Part shown: in pieces, positions 1 to 5,360 of the stretch | Numbering within the stretch: position 1 is the stretch's first letter | How the letters are laid out: every line of letters starts with the position of its first letter | DNA from: Treponema sp. | GTDB lineage: Bacteria > Spirochaetota > Spirochaetia > Treponematales > Breznakiellaceae | DNA length: 5,360 bases | Assembly (NCBI GenBank): GCA_031278755.1 | Contig: JAITJV010000106.1 | Coordinates: 1-5,360, forward strand | Direction of reading: 5' to 3' | Notes under the pieces: model-generated | Seen by the model: only the letters and a program-made list of their open reading frames with translations | Told to the model about the DNA's origin: nothing | Database searches by the model: none | Made by a program: the position numbers and the translations under genes

Positions 1-2351
1 TCAGGGAATTTCACCGGAGCCGTTATTCACCCGCCAACTGCCGTATTTTTCTTGCGGGAAACATCCCCGTCGAAAAACAGCTCGCGTTTCTTGACGAACA
101 TTTTTTTTCATCAATGGAAGGGGGAAGGGCCGCGCCGCCCGTCGCAAAAACGGAAAGGTGGAAGGCCCCCCGGAATTTCAGCGTTCCCTGTCCCGCCGGC
201 GCGGACGAAAAGCCCGCGGTTTTTCTTTCATGGCTCTGCGGCGATGCGACGGACCCCATGGAAACCCTCGCCCTGGGAACGCTTGCCGAAATACTCCTGG
301 GCCACGACGGTTCTCCCCTTGTCCGCGCGCTCATCGAGTCGGGGCTTGGGGAAGATCTGGCCCCCGTTTCAGGCTTTGAAAGCGAACTGCGGGAAACGCT
401 CTTTGTAGCGGGCCTCCGGGGCTGCGCTGAAAAGGAAGGCATACAGGGGGAAATAGAGTCGCTTATTCTGGGCGAACTTGAACGGCTTTACCGTGACGGC
501 GTTCCCCCTCCGGAAATAGAGGCGGCCCTTCTTTCAATGGAATTTTCCCACAGGGAAATAAAGCGTTCAGGCGGGCCGTATTCGCTGGTCTGGATGCGCC
601 GATCCCTGCGGGGCTGGATTCACGGCTGCAAGCCGTGGGAAAGCCTTCTCTTTGTTCCGGTGTTTGATGAAATGAAACGACGCATTGCCGCGGACGGACG
701 GTACTTTGAATCGCTCATAAAAAAATACCTTATCGACAATCCCCACCGCGCGCGCCTTTCAATAGAGCCTGAAACAGGTTTTCTTGAAAAAGAAGAAGCG
801 AAACTTGCCGCCTTTCTTGCGGAAAAAGAAAAATCACTTGATGAGGAAGAAAGGCGCGGCATACAGGAAAAGGCGGCGGCGCTGGAAAAGGCCCAGACGG
901 AAGGGGACAGTCCCGAAGCGTTGGCGTCCATACCGCATCTTTCACGGAACGATCTTTCCCCCGAAATCGATTCCCCGCCCCGCGCGTTCCGCGAAGCGGG
1001 CGGCGTCCCTTTTGTCGTTCACGAACTTTTTACCAACGGCGTCGTTTATGCCGACGCGGCTTTTCCCGTTGATATTTTTCCCCCCGCGGATTATCCCTGG
1101 CTTTCCTTTTTTTCACGGGCGGCCGTATCAATGGGGCTTCCCGGCATGGATTACGGTGAAGTTTCAAGCCTTATCGCGCGGAACGCCGGAGGTTTTTATG
1201 CAATGCTCCAGACCGGATCGGCCTCTCCCGCGCAGGCGGGTTCTTCCGCCGCCGCCCCTGAAGCCGGCCTTTTCGGCCGCGACTGGATCATCTTCAGGCT
1301 TAAGGCGCTCAATGAAAAAATAGGGCCGTCCCTGGATCTCGCCCTGCGGCTTATTGCCGAAGCGGATTTTTCAGACGAACGCCGCGTCCGGGATCTTGTG
1401 CTGGAAATGAAGAACGAATCCGATTCCAGCCTGGCGCCGGCCGGGCACAGTTATGCGTCGTCGCGTTCGGGTTGTTTCTTTTCCCGTTCCCGCGCGGTTG
1501 AGGAAATCTGGAACGGCCTTTATCAGCTTGATTTTGTCCACGCGCTCGCGGAAATGGAAACGGGGGAAATTATACGGAAACTCCGCTCCATACGGGACGC
1601 GCTTGCCGCGGGGGCCGGCCTCATGTTCAATGTGACGGGATCCGCGGAAGCCGTCGAAAAAACGTCGGAGCTTGCCGCGCGGGATTTCAGCCGTTTCGGC
1701 CCGCCGCGGCCCCCTTTGCCCTGTACCAAAGATGATTTCTTCGCCCTGCTGGGTTCCGCGCCGCGGAAGGAAAAGCCCTTTGTGTTTTCTTCGCCTTCCC
1801 TTCAGGTCGGTTTTGCCGCCCTTTCGTTTCCGGCGGCCCCGTGGGACACGCCGCTTCAGGCCGCGGAGATGGTCCTGGCCCACGATCTTTCCACCGGAGC
1901 GCTGTGGGAAACCGTGCGGATGAAAGGCGGCGCCTACGGAGCCTTTGCCCAGAGCGACAGCCTTGAAGGGGTCTTTTCCTTTTCAAGCTACCGCGATCCC
2001 AATCCGTCCGCGTCCCTTGAAGCCTTTGTCTCCGCGCTGAAGAACAGGGCGCCCGTGGATGACGACAGCCTGGTAAAGGCGATAATAGGCTGCTACGCCA
2101 GGGAAACGCGCCCCCGCACCCCCTCCGAAAAGGGATTCTCGGATTTCCTCCGCCGCCTCTACGGCCTTGACGACGGCGCGCGGAAACGGCGGCTGGAACG
2201 GATCATCAGCCTTTCGGGGGAACAATTCGCGGCGGCCGGACGCGGACTTGCTTCCGGCGGCCCTTCATTTCCGGTGATTCTTGCGGGGGCAAAGGCCGCG
2301 GAAAAGACGGCGGCGGAACTCGGGGCCGAACTCCGGCAACTGCCGGTTTAA
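1..2351 (+). CDS. PreP-like M16C zinc metallopeptidase, 5'-partial (C-terminal ~780 residues)
   Basis: This is the C-terminal three quarters of a presequence-protease (PreP/PITRM1, M16C) peptidase, a family that degrades short unstructured peptides in a closed chamber. The frame is open from base 3. Its first residues (FHRSRYSPANCRIFLAGN) are the PreP segment that follows the catalytic domain core, so the ATG at 114 is internal and the true start lies to the left. Numbering from base 3, SPLVRALIESGLG is at 104-116 and a charged helical hairpin (M16C-associated linker) is at about 261-298. IPHLSRNDL is at 310-318 and HELFTNGVVYADAAF opens the second half. LWETVRMKGGAYGAF is at 634-648, with R639 and Y645 as the likely substrate-binding pair, and SSYRDPN is at 661-667. 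An Ala/Ser/Pro-rich stretch (about 406-421) is probably a loop. The zinc motif HxxEH is expected in the missing ~200-240 residues. The stop is TAA and the next gene is convergent. The family assignment is secure, but substrate and cellular location are unknown. Confidence 0.93.
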   Translation, partial: REFHRSRYSPANCRIFLAGNIPVEKQLAFLDEHFFSSMEGGRAAPPVAKTERWKAPRNFSVPCPAGADEKPAVFLSWLCGDATDPMETLALGTLAEILLGHDGSPLVRALIESGLGEDLAPVSGFESELRETLFVAGLRGCAEKEGIQGEIESLILGELERLYRDGVPPPEIEAALLSMEFSHREIKRSGGPYSLVWMRRSLRGWIHGCKPWESLLFVPVFDEMKRRIAADGRYFESLIKKYLIDNPHRARLSIEPETGFLEKEEAKLAAFLAEKEKSLDEEERRGIQEKAAALEKAQTEGDSPEALASIPHLSRNDLSPEIDSPPRAFREAGGVPFVVHELFTNGVVYADAAFPVDIFPPADYPWLSFFSRAAVSMGLPGMDYGEVSSLIARNAGGFYAMLQTGSASPAQAGSSAAAPEAGLFGRDWIIFRLKALNEKIGPSLDLALRLIAEADFSDERRVRDLVLEMKNESDSSLAPAGHSYASSRSGCFFSRSRAVEEIWNGLYQLDFVHALAEMETGEIIRKLRSIRDALAAGAGLMFNVTGSAEAVEKTSELAARDFSRFGPPRPPLPCTKDDFFALLGSAPRKEKPFVFSSPSLQVGFAALSFPAAPWDTPLQAAEMVLAHDLSTGALWETVRMKGGAYGAFAQSDSLEGVFSFSSYRDPNPSASLEAFVSALKNRAPVDDDSLVKAIIGCYARETRPRTPSEKGFSDFLRRLYGLDDGARKRRLERIISLSGEQFAAAGRGLASGGPSFPVILAGAKAAEKTAAELGAELRQLPV

Positions 2352-2424
2352 CGCGGCCGGAAACAACCCGGACGCGCTTCAGGTTTTATACATCCGGGAA
2401 CAATTGTTGGATATGCCGCGTTTT
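2350..2424 (+). terminator. Nested inverted repeat filling the convergent gap, possible terminator
   Basis: The outer arms AACGCGGC (2350-2357) and GCCGCGTT (2415-2422) are perfectly complementary. Inside them AACAA (2362-2366) can pair with TTGTT (2404-2408), and CCCGGA (2367-2372) with TCCGGG (2393-2398). The right arm runs into TTTT (2421-2424), so a transcript leaving the peptidase gene could fold and stop here. The loops and bulges are large (a 20-nt apical loop) and the T-tract is short, so this is a weak candidate. A 10-bp palindrome, AACAATTGTT (2399-2408), lies within it. Confidence 0.35.
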
Positions 2425-2645
2425 CAGCCGGATTTCCCCGCCTTCCTCTGTATCATTTCATGTTCCTTTGTAACTTCGCGGATTAGTTTTCGTATCTTCC
2501 ATTCCATGTTGTTAACCGTTGAAGACGCAAAGGCTATCGTTTCGGGGTCCGTCCCCGTTTCTTTTGCCGCTTTCTTTATGGCCTCCACCATATCGAAAAG
2601 GGCCTTATCCCTAAAACCATGCAGAAAAATGACAGGGTTTTCCAT
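2424..2645 (-). CDS. Small DUF3783-like protein of unknown function (73 aa)
   Basis: This small soluble protein resembles the DUF3783 family: a short hydrophobic opening strand (PVIFLHGF, residues 4-11), an amphipathic helix (DMVEAIKKAAKETG), a second strand (ETIAFASST) and a closing charged helix (MEWKIRKLIREVTKEHE). The family has no established function that I know of. It has no signal peptide, membrane segment or cysteine. It is very probably expressed, because a perfect AGGAGG lies 5 nt before the ATG at 2645 and a TATACT box sits further upstream. The gene is divergent from the comM-like gene and convergent with the M16C peptidase, so it is its own transcription unit. Its GC content (about 46%, hand count 102 of 222) is well below that of its neighbours, which may mean a different origin or simply a low-GC small gene. 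The family call is from memory of the pattern and is moderately sure; that it is a real gene is more certain. Confidence 0.8.
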   Translation of the reverse strand: MENPVIFLHGFRDKALFDMVEAIKKAAKETGTDPETIAFASSTVNNMEWKIRKLIREVTKEHEMIQRKAGKSG

Positions 2646-2650
2646 ACCAG

Positions 2651-2656
2651 CCTCCT
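2651..2656 (-). promoter_or_regulatory. Shine-Dalgarno site of the DUF3783-like gene
   Basis: On the minus strand AGGAGG is followed by CTGGT and then ATG, an ideal spacing of 5 nt. It fixes the start at 2645. It is the only strong ribosome binding site in the window: neither the comM-like nor the PHP gene has a comparable one. Confidence 0.85.
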
Positions 2657-2662
2657 TCAGGA

Positions 2663-2691
2663 AGTATAATGGAGTTGTTCGGAAACTTCAG
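2663..2691 (-). promoter_or_regulatory. Candidate sigma70-type promoter for the DUF3783-like gene
   Basis: The minus-strand -10 box is TATACT (2668-2663, 5 of 6 matches). A weak -35 box, CTGAAG (2691-2686, 3 of 6), lies 17 nt upstream. Transcription would begin near 2656, giving a leader of about 11 nt that consists almost only of the Shine-Dalgarno sequence. The same bases read TATAAT on the plus strand (2665-2670), so a rightward promoter towards the comM-like gene is possible, but I see no -35 box for it. The -35 region lies within the hairpin at 2671-2708. Confidence 0.4.
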
Positions 2692-2708
2692 TTTCTGAAC
2701 AGCCTCCG
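2671..2708. repeat. Long imperfect palindrome with TTCA tip, REP/MITE-like hairpin
   Basis: GTTGTTCGGAAAC (2674-2686) and GTTTCTGAACAGC (2691-2703) pair over 13 positions with only two G-T wobbles, around the tetraloop TTCA (2687-2690). The outer flanks GGAG (2671-2674) and CTCC (2705-2708) extend the symmetry with a one-base offset. No T-tract follows on either strand, so it is not a standard terminator. The form fits a dispersed extragenic hairpin repeat, but only one complete copy is visible here, so repetition in the genome is inferred. Confidence 0.5.
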
Positions 2709-2709
2709 C

Positions 2710-2744
2710 AAAAAACGGCAAAAAGCGCGGATTTGAAATCCGCG
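2710..2744 (-). terminator. Intrinsic-terminator-like hairpin on the minus strand
   Basis: CGCGGATTTGAAATCCGCG (2726-2744) is a perfect 19-nt dyad with 9-bp arms around one base. On the minus strand it is followed by C, five T, GCCG and six T, which is the form of a rho-independent terminator. It lies between the divergent starts of the DUF3783-like and comM-like genes. It therefore ends no annotated gene. It could block antisense transcription out of the comM region, terminate an unannotated small RNA, or serve as a dyad operator for comM. Confidence 0.5.
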
Positions 2745-2754
2745 ACGGCGGCTG

Positions 2755-2766
2755 CAAAAATTTTTG
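2755..2766. other. Perfect A/T palindrome CAAAAATTTTTG
   Basis: This 12-bp palindrome of an A-tract joined to a T-tract lies 24 nt before the first ATG of the comM-like gene. A-tract/T-tract junctions are often bent and commonly sit in promoters. A weak rightward promoter can be drawn through it: TTGAAA at 2733-2738, 17 nt, then AAAAAT at 2756-2761, with a start near 2768. The evidence for this promoter is thin. Confidence 0.25.
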
Positions 2767-2790
2767 TTTTCATTGAAGCGCCGCGCGTGA

Positions 2791-4404
2791 ATGCGCCCTC
2801 TATTCTATATGTTTGTAACATCTTATGCGCCCTTCGGGGCGGACGGGATCATAATCCGGGTTGAGGCGGATATCAGGCGGGGTATTCCGGGTATAGACAT
2901 TTCCGGCCTCGCCGAAGGGGCGGTGCGCGAAGCCCGCGAACGGGTTCAGGCGGGTTTCCGTAATTCGGGCCTTGTCTTTCCGCCCCACAGGATCCTTATT
3001 AATCTGGCGCCGGCCGGAGTACGGAAAGACGGCGCGTTCCTGGATCTTCCCATCGCGCTTTCGGTGATGGCCGCGGCCGGCCTTGTTTCTCCCCCGCCGA
3101 ATCTTATGGCGCTGGGCGAACTGGAACTTTCGGGCCGCGTCCGGCCGGTGCGGGGAGTGCTGGCGGCAGTGGCGGCGGGGCTGCGCGAGGGGATACGGGA
3201 TTTCATCGTTCCCGAAGGAAACGCCCGCGAGGCGGCTATTCTTGCGGAAAACGGCGCCCGTATTGCCGCCGTCGCCGCGCTTGCCGAAGCCGTCCATGTG
3301 CTTGCCGTCCATTCGGCGGGTTTCTTTCCGGATTTTGTTTCCACGGAGAAGGACGTGGAGAAAAGGGCCGCATATAAGGGAGATTTTTCCGTTATACGCG
3401 GGCAGGAACGGTACAAGCGCGCGCTGGAAATAGCCGCGGCCGGAGGGCACAACCTGCTGGTGTTCGGGCCGCCGGGAGCCGGAAAGACCATGCTTGCCCG
3501 GAGCTTCCCGTCCGTTATGGCTCCGCTTACTTCATCCGAAGCGGTTGAAGTAACCCGCCTGTACAGTCTTGCCGGCCGCACCCTTTGCGGCGAACACAAT
3601 TCAGGCGGGCTTATCACCGATCCCCCGTTCCGTTCCCCCCATCATTCCGCCAGCGCCGAAGGAATACTCGGGGGCGGTAAATGGGTGCGCCCCGGGGAAA
3701 TCAGCCTTGCCCATTACGGCGTCCTTTTTCTGGATGAGGCGCCGTCGTTCCGCGCCAATGTACTTATGGCCCTGCGGGAACCGCTTGAAGATCAGGTGAT
3801 CACTATTTCGCGGGCGGAAGGCCCTGTGCGGCTTCCCGCGGAATTTCAGCTTCTCCTTGCGGCCAATTCCTGCCCGTGCGGCCGGCTCGGGCTTTCGGCC
3901 GCGGAAACGGAAAGCGCGGGGGCGGTCTGCTGCTGCAGCGGCGAAGAAATAACCCGGTACTGGCGGAAATTCGGCGGGGCGCTCCTGGACAGAATAGAAC
4001 TCAGGGTTCCCGTCCTTCCCCCCGGAGGCGCGGAACTGGCCTCGCCGGCGCGGGAGGAAGGCAGCGCGGTAATAGCCGCGCGGGTAAGGAACGCCGTTGA
4101 AATCCAGCGGGAACGGTTCAGAAAAGGAGGATGCGCAAGCCGCCGCAATGCCCGTATTCCGGCGGGGCTGGTGGATTCCCTCTGCCCCTTAACGGACAGG
4201 GGGAAGGCCGCCTTTGGAAAGGCGGCGGCCATGCTGGGTCTTTCAGGCCGGGCCTGGCACGGCATACTCAAAACGGCCCGCACCATAGCGGACCTTGACG
4301 GGAAGGACGTCATTGACGCGGTCCACATCCTTGAAGCGGCCGAACACCGCCGCTTCGGCGACGATCCGTATGACGCGCTTTGCTTTGGGAACCGCCTGGA
4401 ATAG
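2791..4404 (+). CDS. comM: ComM/YifB-family Mg-chelatase-like AAA+ ATPase
   Basis: This is a complete 537-residue member of the ComM (YifB) family. ComM of Vibrio cholerae is a hexameric helicase that promotes branch migration when transforming DNA is integrated; in species without known competence the role is unclear. The N-terminal ChlI-like domain (about 8-175) carries ISGLAEGAVREARERV and LINLAPAGVRKDGAFLDLP. The AAA+ core has Walker A GPPGAGKT (226-233), Walker B VLFLDEAP (311-318), sensor N359, a CPCG motif (361-364) with CCC (380-382), and the arginine-finger segment LLDRIEL (R401). The C-terminal Mg-chelatase_C helical domain covers about 450-522. Length is normal for the family. TGA directly precedes the ATG at 2791. 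The in-frame ATG at 2809 (MFVTSYAPFG) fits the family N-terminus better, but neither has a clear Shine-Dalgarno sequence. The CPCG-to-CCC spacing is longer than in the usual family pattern. It is convergent with the PHP gene, 21 bp away. Confidence 0.95.
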   Translation: MRPLFYMFVTSYAPFGADGIIIRVEADIRRGIPGIDISGLAEGAVREARERVQAGFRNSGLVFPPHRILINLAPAGVRKDGAFLDLPIALSVMAAAGLVSPPPNLMALGELELSGRVRPVRGVLAAVAAGLREGIRDFIVPEGNAREAAILAENGARIAAVAALAEAVHVLAVHSAGFFPDFVSTEKDVEKRAAYKGDFSVIRGQERYKRALEIAAAGGHNLLVFGPPGAGKTMLARSFPSVMAPLTSSEAVEVTRLYSLAGRTLCGEHNSGGLITDPPFRSPHHSASAEGILGGGKWVRPGEISLAHYGVLFLDEAPSFRANVLMALREPLEDQVITISRAEGPVRLPAEFQLLLAANSCPCGRLGLSAAETESAGAVCCCSGEEITRYWRKFGGALLDRIELRVPVLPPGGAELASPAREEGSAVIAARVRNAVEIQRERFRKGGCASRRNARIPAGLVDSLCPLTDRGKAAFGKAAAMLGLSGRAWHGILKTARTIADLDGKDVIDAVHILEAAEHRRFGDDPYDALCFGNRLE

Positions 4405-4425
4405 CGTAAAAGCCTGAGCCGCCGT

Positions 4426-5301
4426 TTACTTCAGCAAATCAGGTATCGCTTCCAGCACCGCGTCTTCGATTTTCCGGCCGTCTACCGTGTATCCGAGTTT
4501 CCGGCCGGGCCTGGCCGATCCGTGGAAATCGCTTCCTTCGGTAACAAAAAGGCCGAAGGATTTTGCCAGTTCTTCAAGGCGTTTGCAGGAACGGGCCTTT
4601 GCGGAAGGATGCCAGGCTTCAAGGCCCATAAGGCCGCGGTCTTTAAGGTTTTTTATAAAACCGGGAAGGCGGCCCCAGGCTATGTACAGCGACATGGGGT
4701 GGGCAAGGACCGGAATGCCCCCCGATTCACGGACAAGCGCGGCGGCTTTGTCAAATTCCAGGCCCGCCTTGGGCGTAAAAAAGGGCCTCCCCCTGCCCAG
4801 GTATTTGGCGAAAGCCTGTTCGTTGTTTTTGACGATACGGCGCGCGACAAGGAAGGCGGCAAAATGGGGCCGGCCGACGGAATGGCCCCCCGAGAGCGCT
4901 TTGAGTTCCCCGTAATCCGCCTCTATGCCCGATTTCCGCATTTTGTCGATGATTTCAAGATTTCTTTCTTCCCTGAGTCGCGACAGTTCGTCAACGGCGG
5001 CCAGAAACGCCGGGCTGGGGTTTTCTATTCCAAGCCCCAAAAGGTGAAATTCACCCGCCGGGTTTACCTCGCCGGCGTTTTCCGCGTTTGCGCCGGTTTT
5101 TCCGGTAATTTCGATTTCGATTCCGGAAATAAAACGAATTCCCTGTATTTCCGCTTCGTTTCTTGCGCTGGAAAGCCCGTTGATGGTATCATGATCTGTC
5201 AGGGCCAGGGCGGTAAGCCCCTGTTCCGCGGCCGCCTGAATCAATCCGGCAGGACTCAGCTCCCCGTCCGAGGCGTTTGAATGGGTGTGTAAATCGATCA
5301 T
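4426..5301 (-). CDS. PHP-domain phosphoesterase, YciV/RNase AM (3',5'-nucleoside bisphosphate phosphatase) type
   Basis: This complete 291-residue cytosolic metal-dependent phosphoesterase belongs to the PHP superfamily. Relatives include E. coli YciV (RNase AM, a 5'-3' exonuclease that trims rRNA 5' ends) and a Chromobacterium enzyme that dephosphorylates 3',5'-nucleoside bisphosphates such as pAp. The metal-site motifs are all present: DLHTHSNASDG (H5, H7, D12), ALTDHDT (D36, H37, D38), GIEIE (E62), FHLLGLG (H86), GRPHFA (H146), PVLAHP (H201), EAWHPS (H231) and GSDFHG (D258, H260). This motif series and the length match the YciV group rather than the PHP domains of polymerases or histidinol phosphatase. 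The loop between E62 and H86 carries an extra Gly/Ala/Asn-rich stretch (about 67-83). The ATG at 5301 begins directly at the DLHTH strand as in relatives. Only a poor AGG precedes it. Exact substrate (RNA ends or pAp) cannot be decided from sequence. Confidence 0.93.
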   Translation of the reverse strand: MIDLHTHSNASDGELSPAGLIQAAAEQGLTALALTDHDTINGLSSARNEAEIQGIRFISGIEIEITGKTGANAENAGEVNPAGEFHLLGLGIENPSPAFLAAVDELSRLREERNLEIIDKMRKSGIEADYGELKALSGGHSVGRPHFAAFLVARRIVKNNEQAFAKYLGRGRPFFTPKAGLEFDKAAALVRESGGIPVLAHPMSLYIAWGRLPGFIKNLKDRGLMGLEAWHPSAKARSCKRLEELAKSFGLFVTEGSDFHGSARPGRKLGYTVDGRKIEDAVLEAIPDLLK

Positions 5302-5307
5302 TGCCTG

Positions 5308-5316
5308 ATTATACCA
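5308..5316 (-). promoter_or_regulatory. Extended -10 promoter of the PHP gene, leaderless type
   Basis: On the minus strand TGGTATAAT (5316-5308) is a perfect extended -10 element (TGnTATAAT). No good -35 hexamer lies 16-18 nt upstream, which is usual for extended -10 promoters. The last T of the -10 box is at 5308, so transcription is expected to start at or within a base or two of 5301, the A of the ATG start codon. This predicts a leaderless mRNA. A small CAGG-GG-CCTG palindrome (5317-5326) sits in the spacer. Confidence 0.6.
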
Positions 5317-5340
5317 CAGGGGCCTGAAAAAATTACATTT

Positions 5341-5360
5341 GGGAACCTCTAAAAATTCAG
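5341..5360. repeat. Possible left half of a second hairpin repeat, cut by the window edge
   Basis: The window ends with GGGAACCTCTAAAAATTCAG. The final AAAATTCAG resembles the tip of the palindrome at 2671-2708 (AAACTTCAG, then the return arm). If so, the bases just beyond the edge should run TTTTTAGAGG or close to it. Only one arm is visible, so this is a guess to be checked. Nothing else is seen between 5317 and 5360. Confidence 0.2.

Noticed and set aside
783..900. The AAAAAGAAG-rich charged stretch as a repeat or frameshift signal
   Set aside because: It encodes the Glu/Lys-rich helical hairpin typical of the M16C-associated linker, and the frame stays intact on both sides.
2333..2349. 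CCGGC-AACT-GCCGG followed by TTT as a terminator at the peptidase stop codon
   Set aside because: The stem is only 5 bp and the T-run is 3, and it lies inside the coding end. The larger structure at 2350-2424 is a better candidate.
2281..2736. A 151-codon plus-strand frame crossing the DUF3783-like gene
   Set aside because: It runs out of the peptidase end, across the gap and antisense to a gene with a perfect Shine-Dalgarno sequence. Its product looks like no protein.
2726..2744. The GCGGA-TTTGAAA-TCCGC arm as a tRNA T-arm remnant or attachment site
   Set aside because: The 7-nt loop does not match TTCRANY on either strand. No acceptor stem, CCA or anticodon arm is present, and no integrase is nearby.
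2946..3617. A 223-codon open frame antisense to the comM-like gene
   Set aside because: It is a mirror of a well-supported gene in GC-rich DNA. Its translation is Ser/Arg/Pro-rich, with no recognisable domain and no ribosome site.
4522..5280. A 252-codon plus-strand frame opposite the PHP gene
   Set aside because: The minus-strand PHP protein has every metal-binding motif in order. The opposite frame is its shadow.
1..5360. A defence, phage or CRISPR system
   Set aside because: No repeat-spacer array, integrase, transposase, toxin-antitoxin pair or defence domain is visible. All four genes belong to known chromosomal families.

Overview
The window is a stretch of bacterial chromosome with four protein genes in strictly alternating orientation (+, -, +, -). 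It shows no sign of phage, plasmid, CRISPR or IS elements. The coding DNA is GC-rich (about 63% in a hand-counted 60-base stretch of the comM-like gene). The wording of the ComM-like N-terminus (SYAPFG...VEADIRRGIPGIDISGL) and of the PreP-like peptidase resembles what I recall of treponemal spirochetes. I therefore infer a GC-rich Treponema-like spirochete. This rests on memory of the families, not on a search, and is of low to moderate confidence.

Layout: (1) 1-2351 (+) is the 5'-truncated C-terminal part (about 780 residues) of a PreP-type M16C zinc metallopeptidase. Its reading frame is open to the left edge, so the ATG at 114 is internal. (2) 2350-2424 is a convergent gap filled by a nested inverted repeat that may act as a terminator. 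(3) 2424-2645 (-) is a 73-residue DUF3783-like protein. Its GC content is markedly lower (about 46% by hand count), and it has a perfect Shine-Dalgarno sequence. (4) 2646-2790 is a structured divergent intergenic region. It holds a TATACT/TATAAT promoter-like box, a long hairpin with a TTCA loop that looks like a dispersed repeat, a perfect 19-nt dyad followed on the minus strand by T-tracts (intrinsic-terminator form), and an A/T palindrome. (5) 2791-4404 (+) is a complete ComM/YifB Mg-chelatase-like AAA+ ATPase. (6) 4426-5301 (-) is a complete PHP-domain phosphoesterase of the YciV/RNase AM type. It has an extended -10 promoter placed so that its mRNA would be leaderless. (7) 5302-5360 is a short flank ending in what may be half of another hairpin repeat.

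The genes do not form an operon, because each neighbour is convergent or divergent. Their roles are housekeeping: peptide degradation (M16C), DNA branch migration or recombination (ComM) and nucleotide/RNA end processing (PHP), plus one small protein of unknown function. I see no convincing new multi-gene system. The most unusual material is the structured non-coding DNA at 2350-2424 and 2663-2766, and the leaderless-type promoter at 5308-5316.
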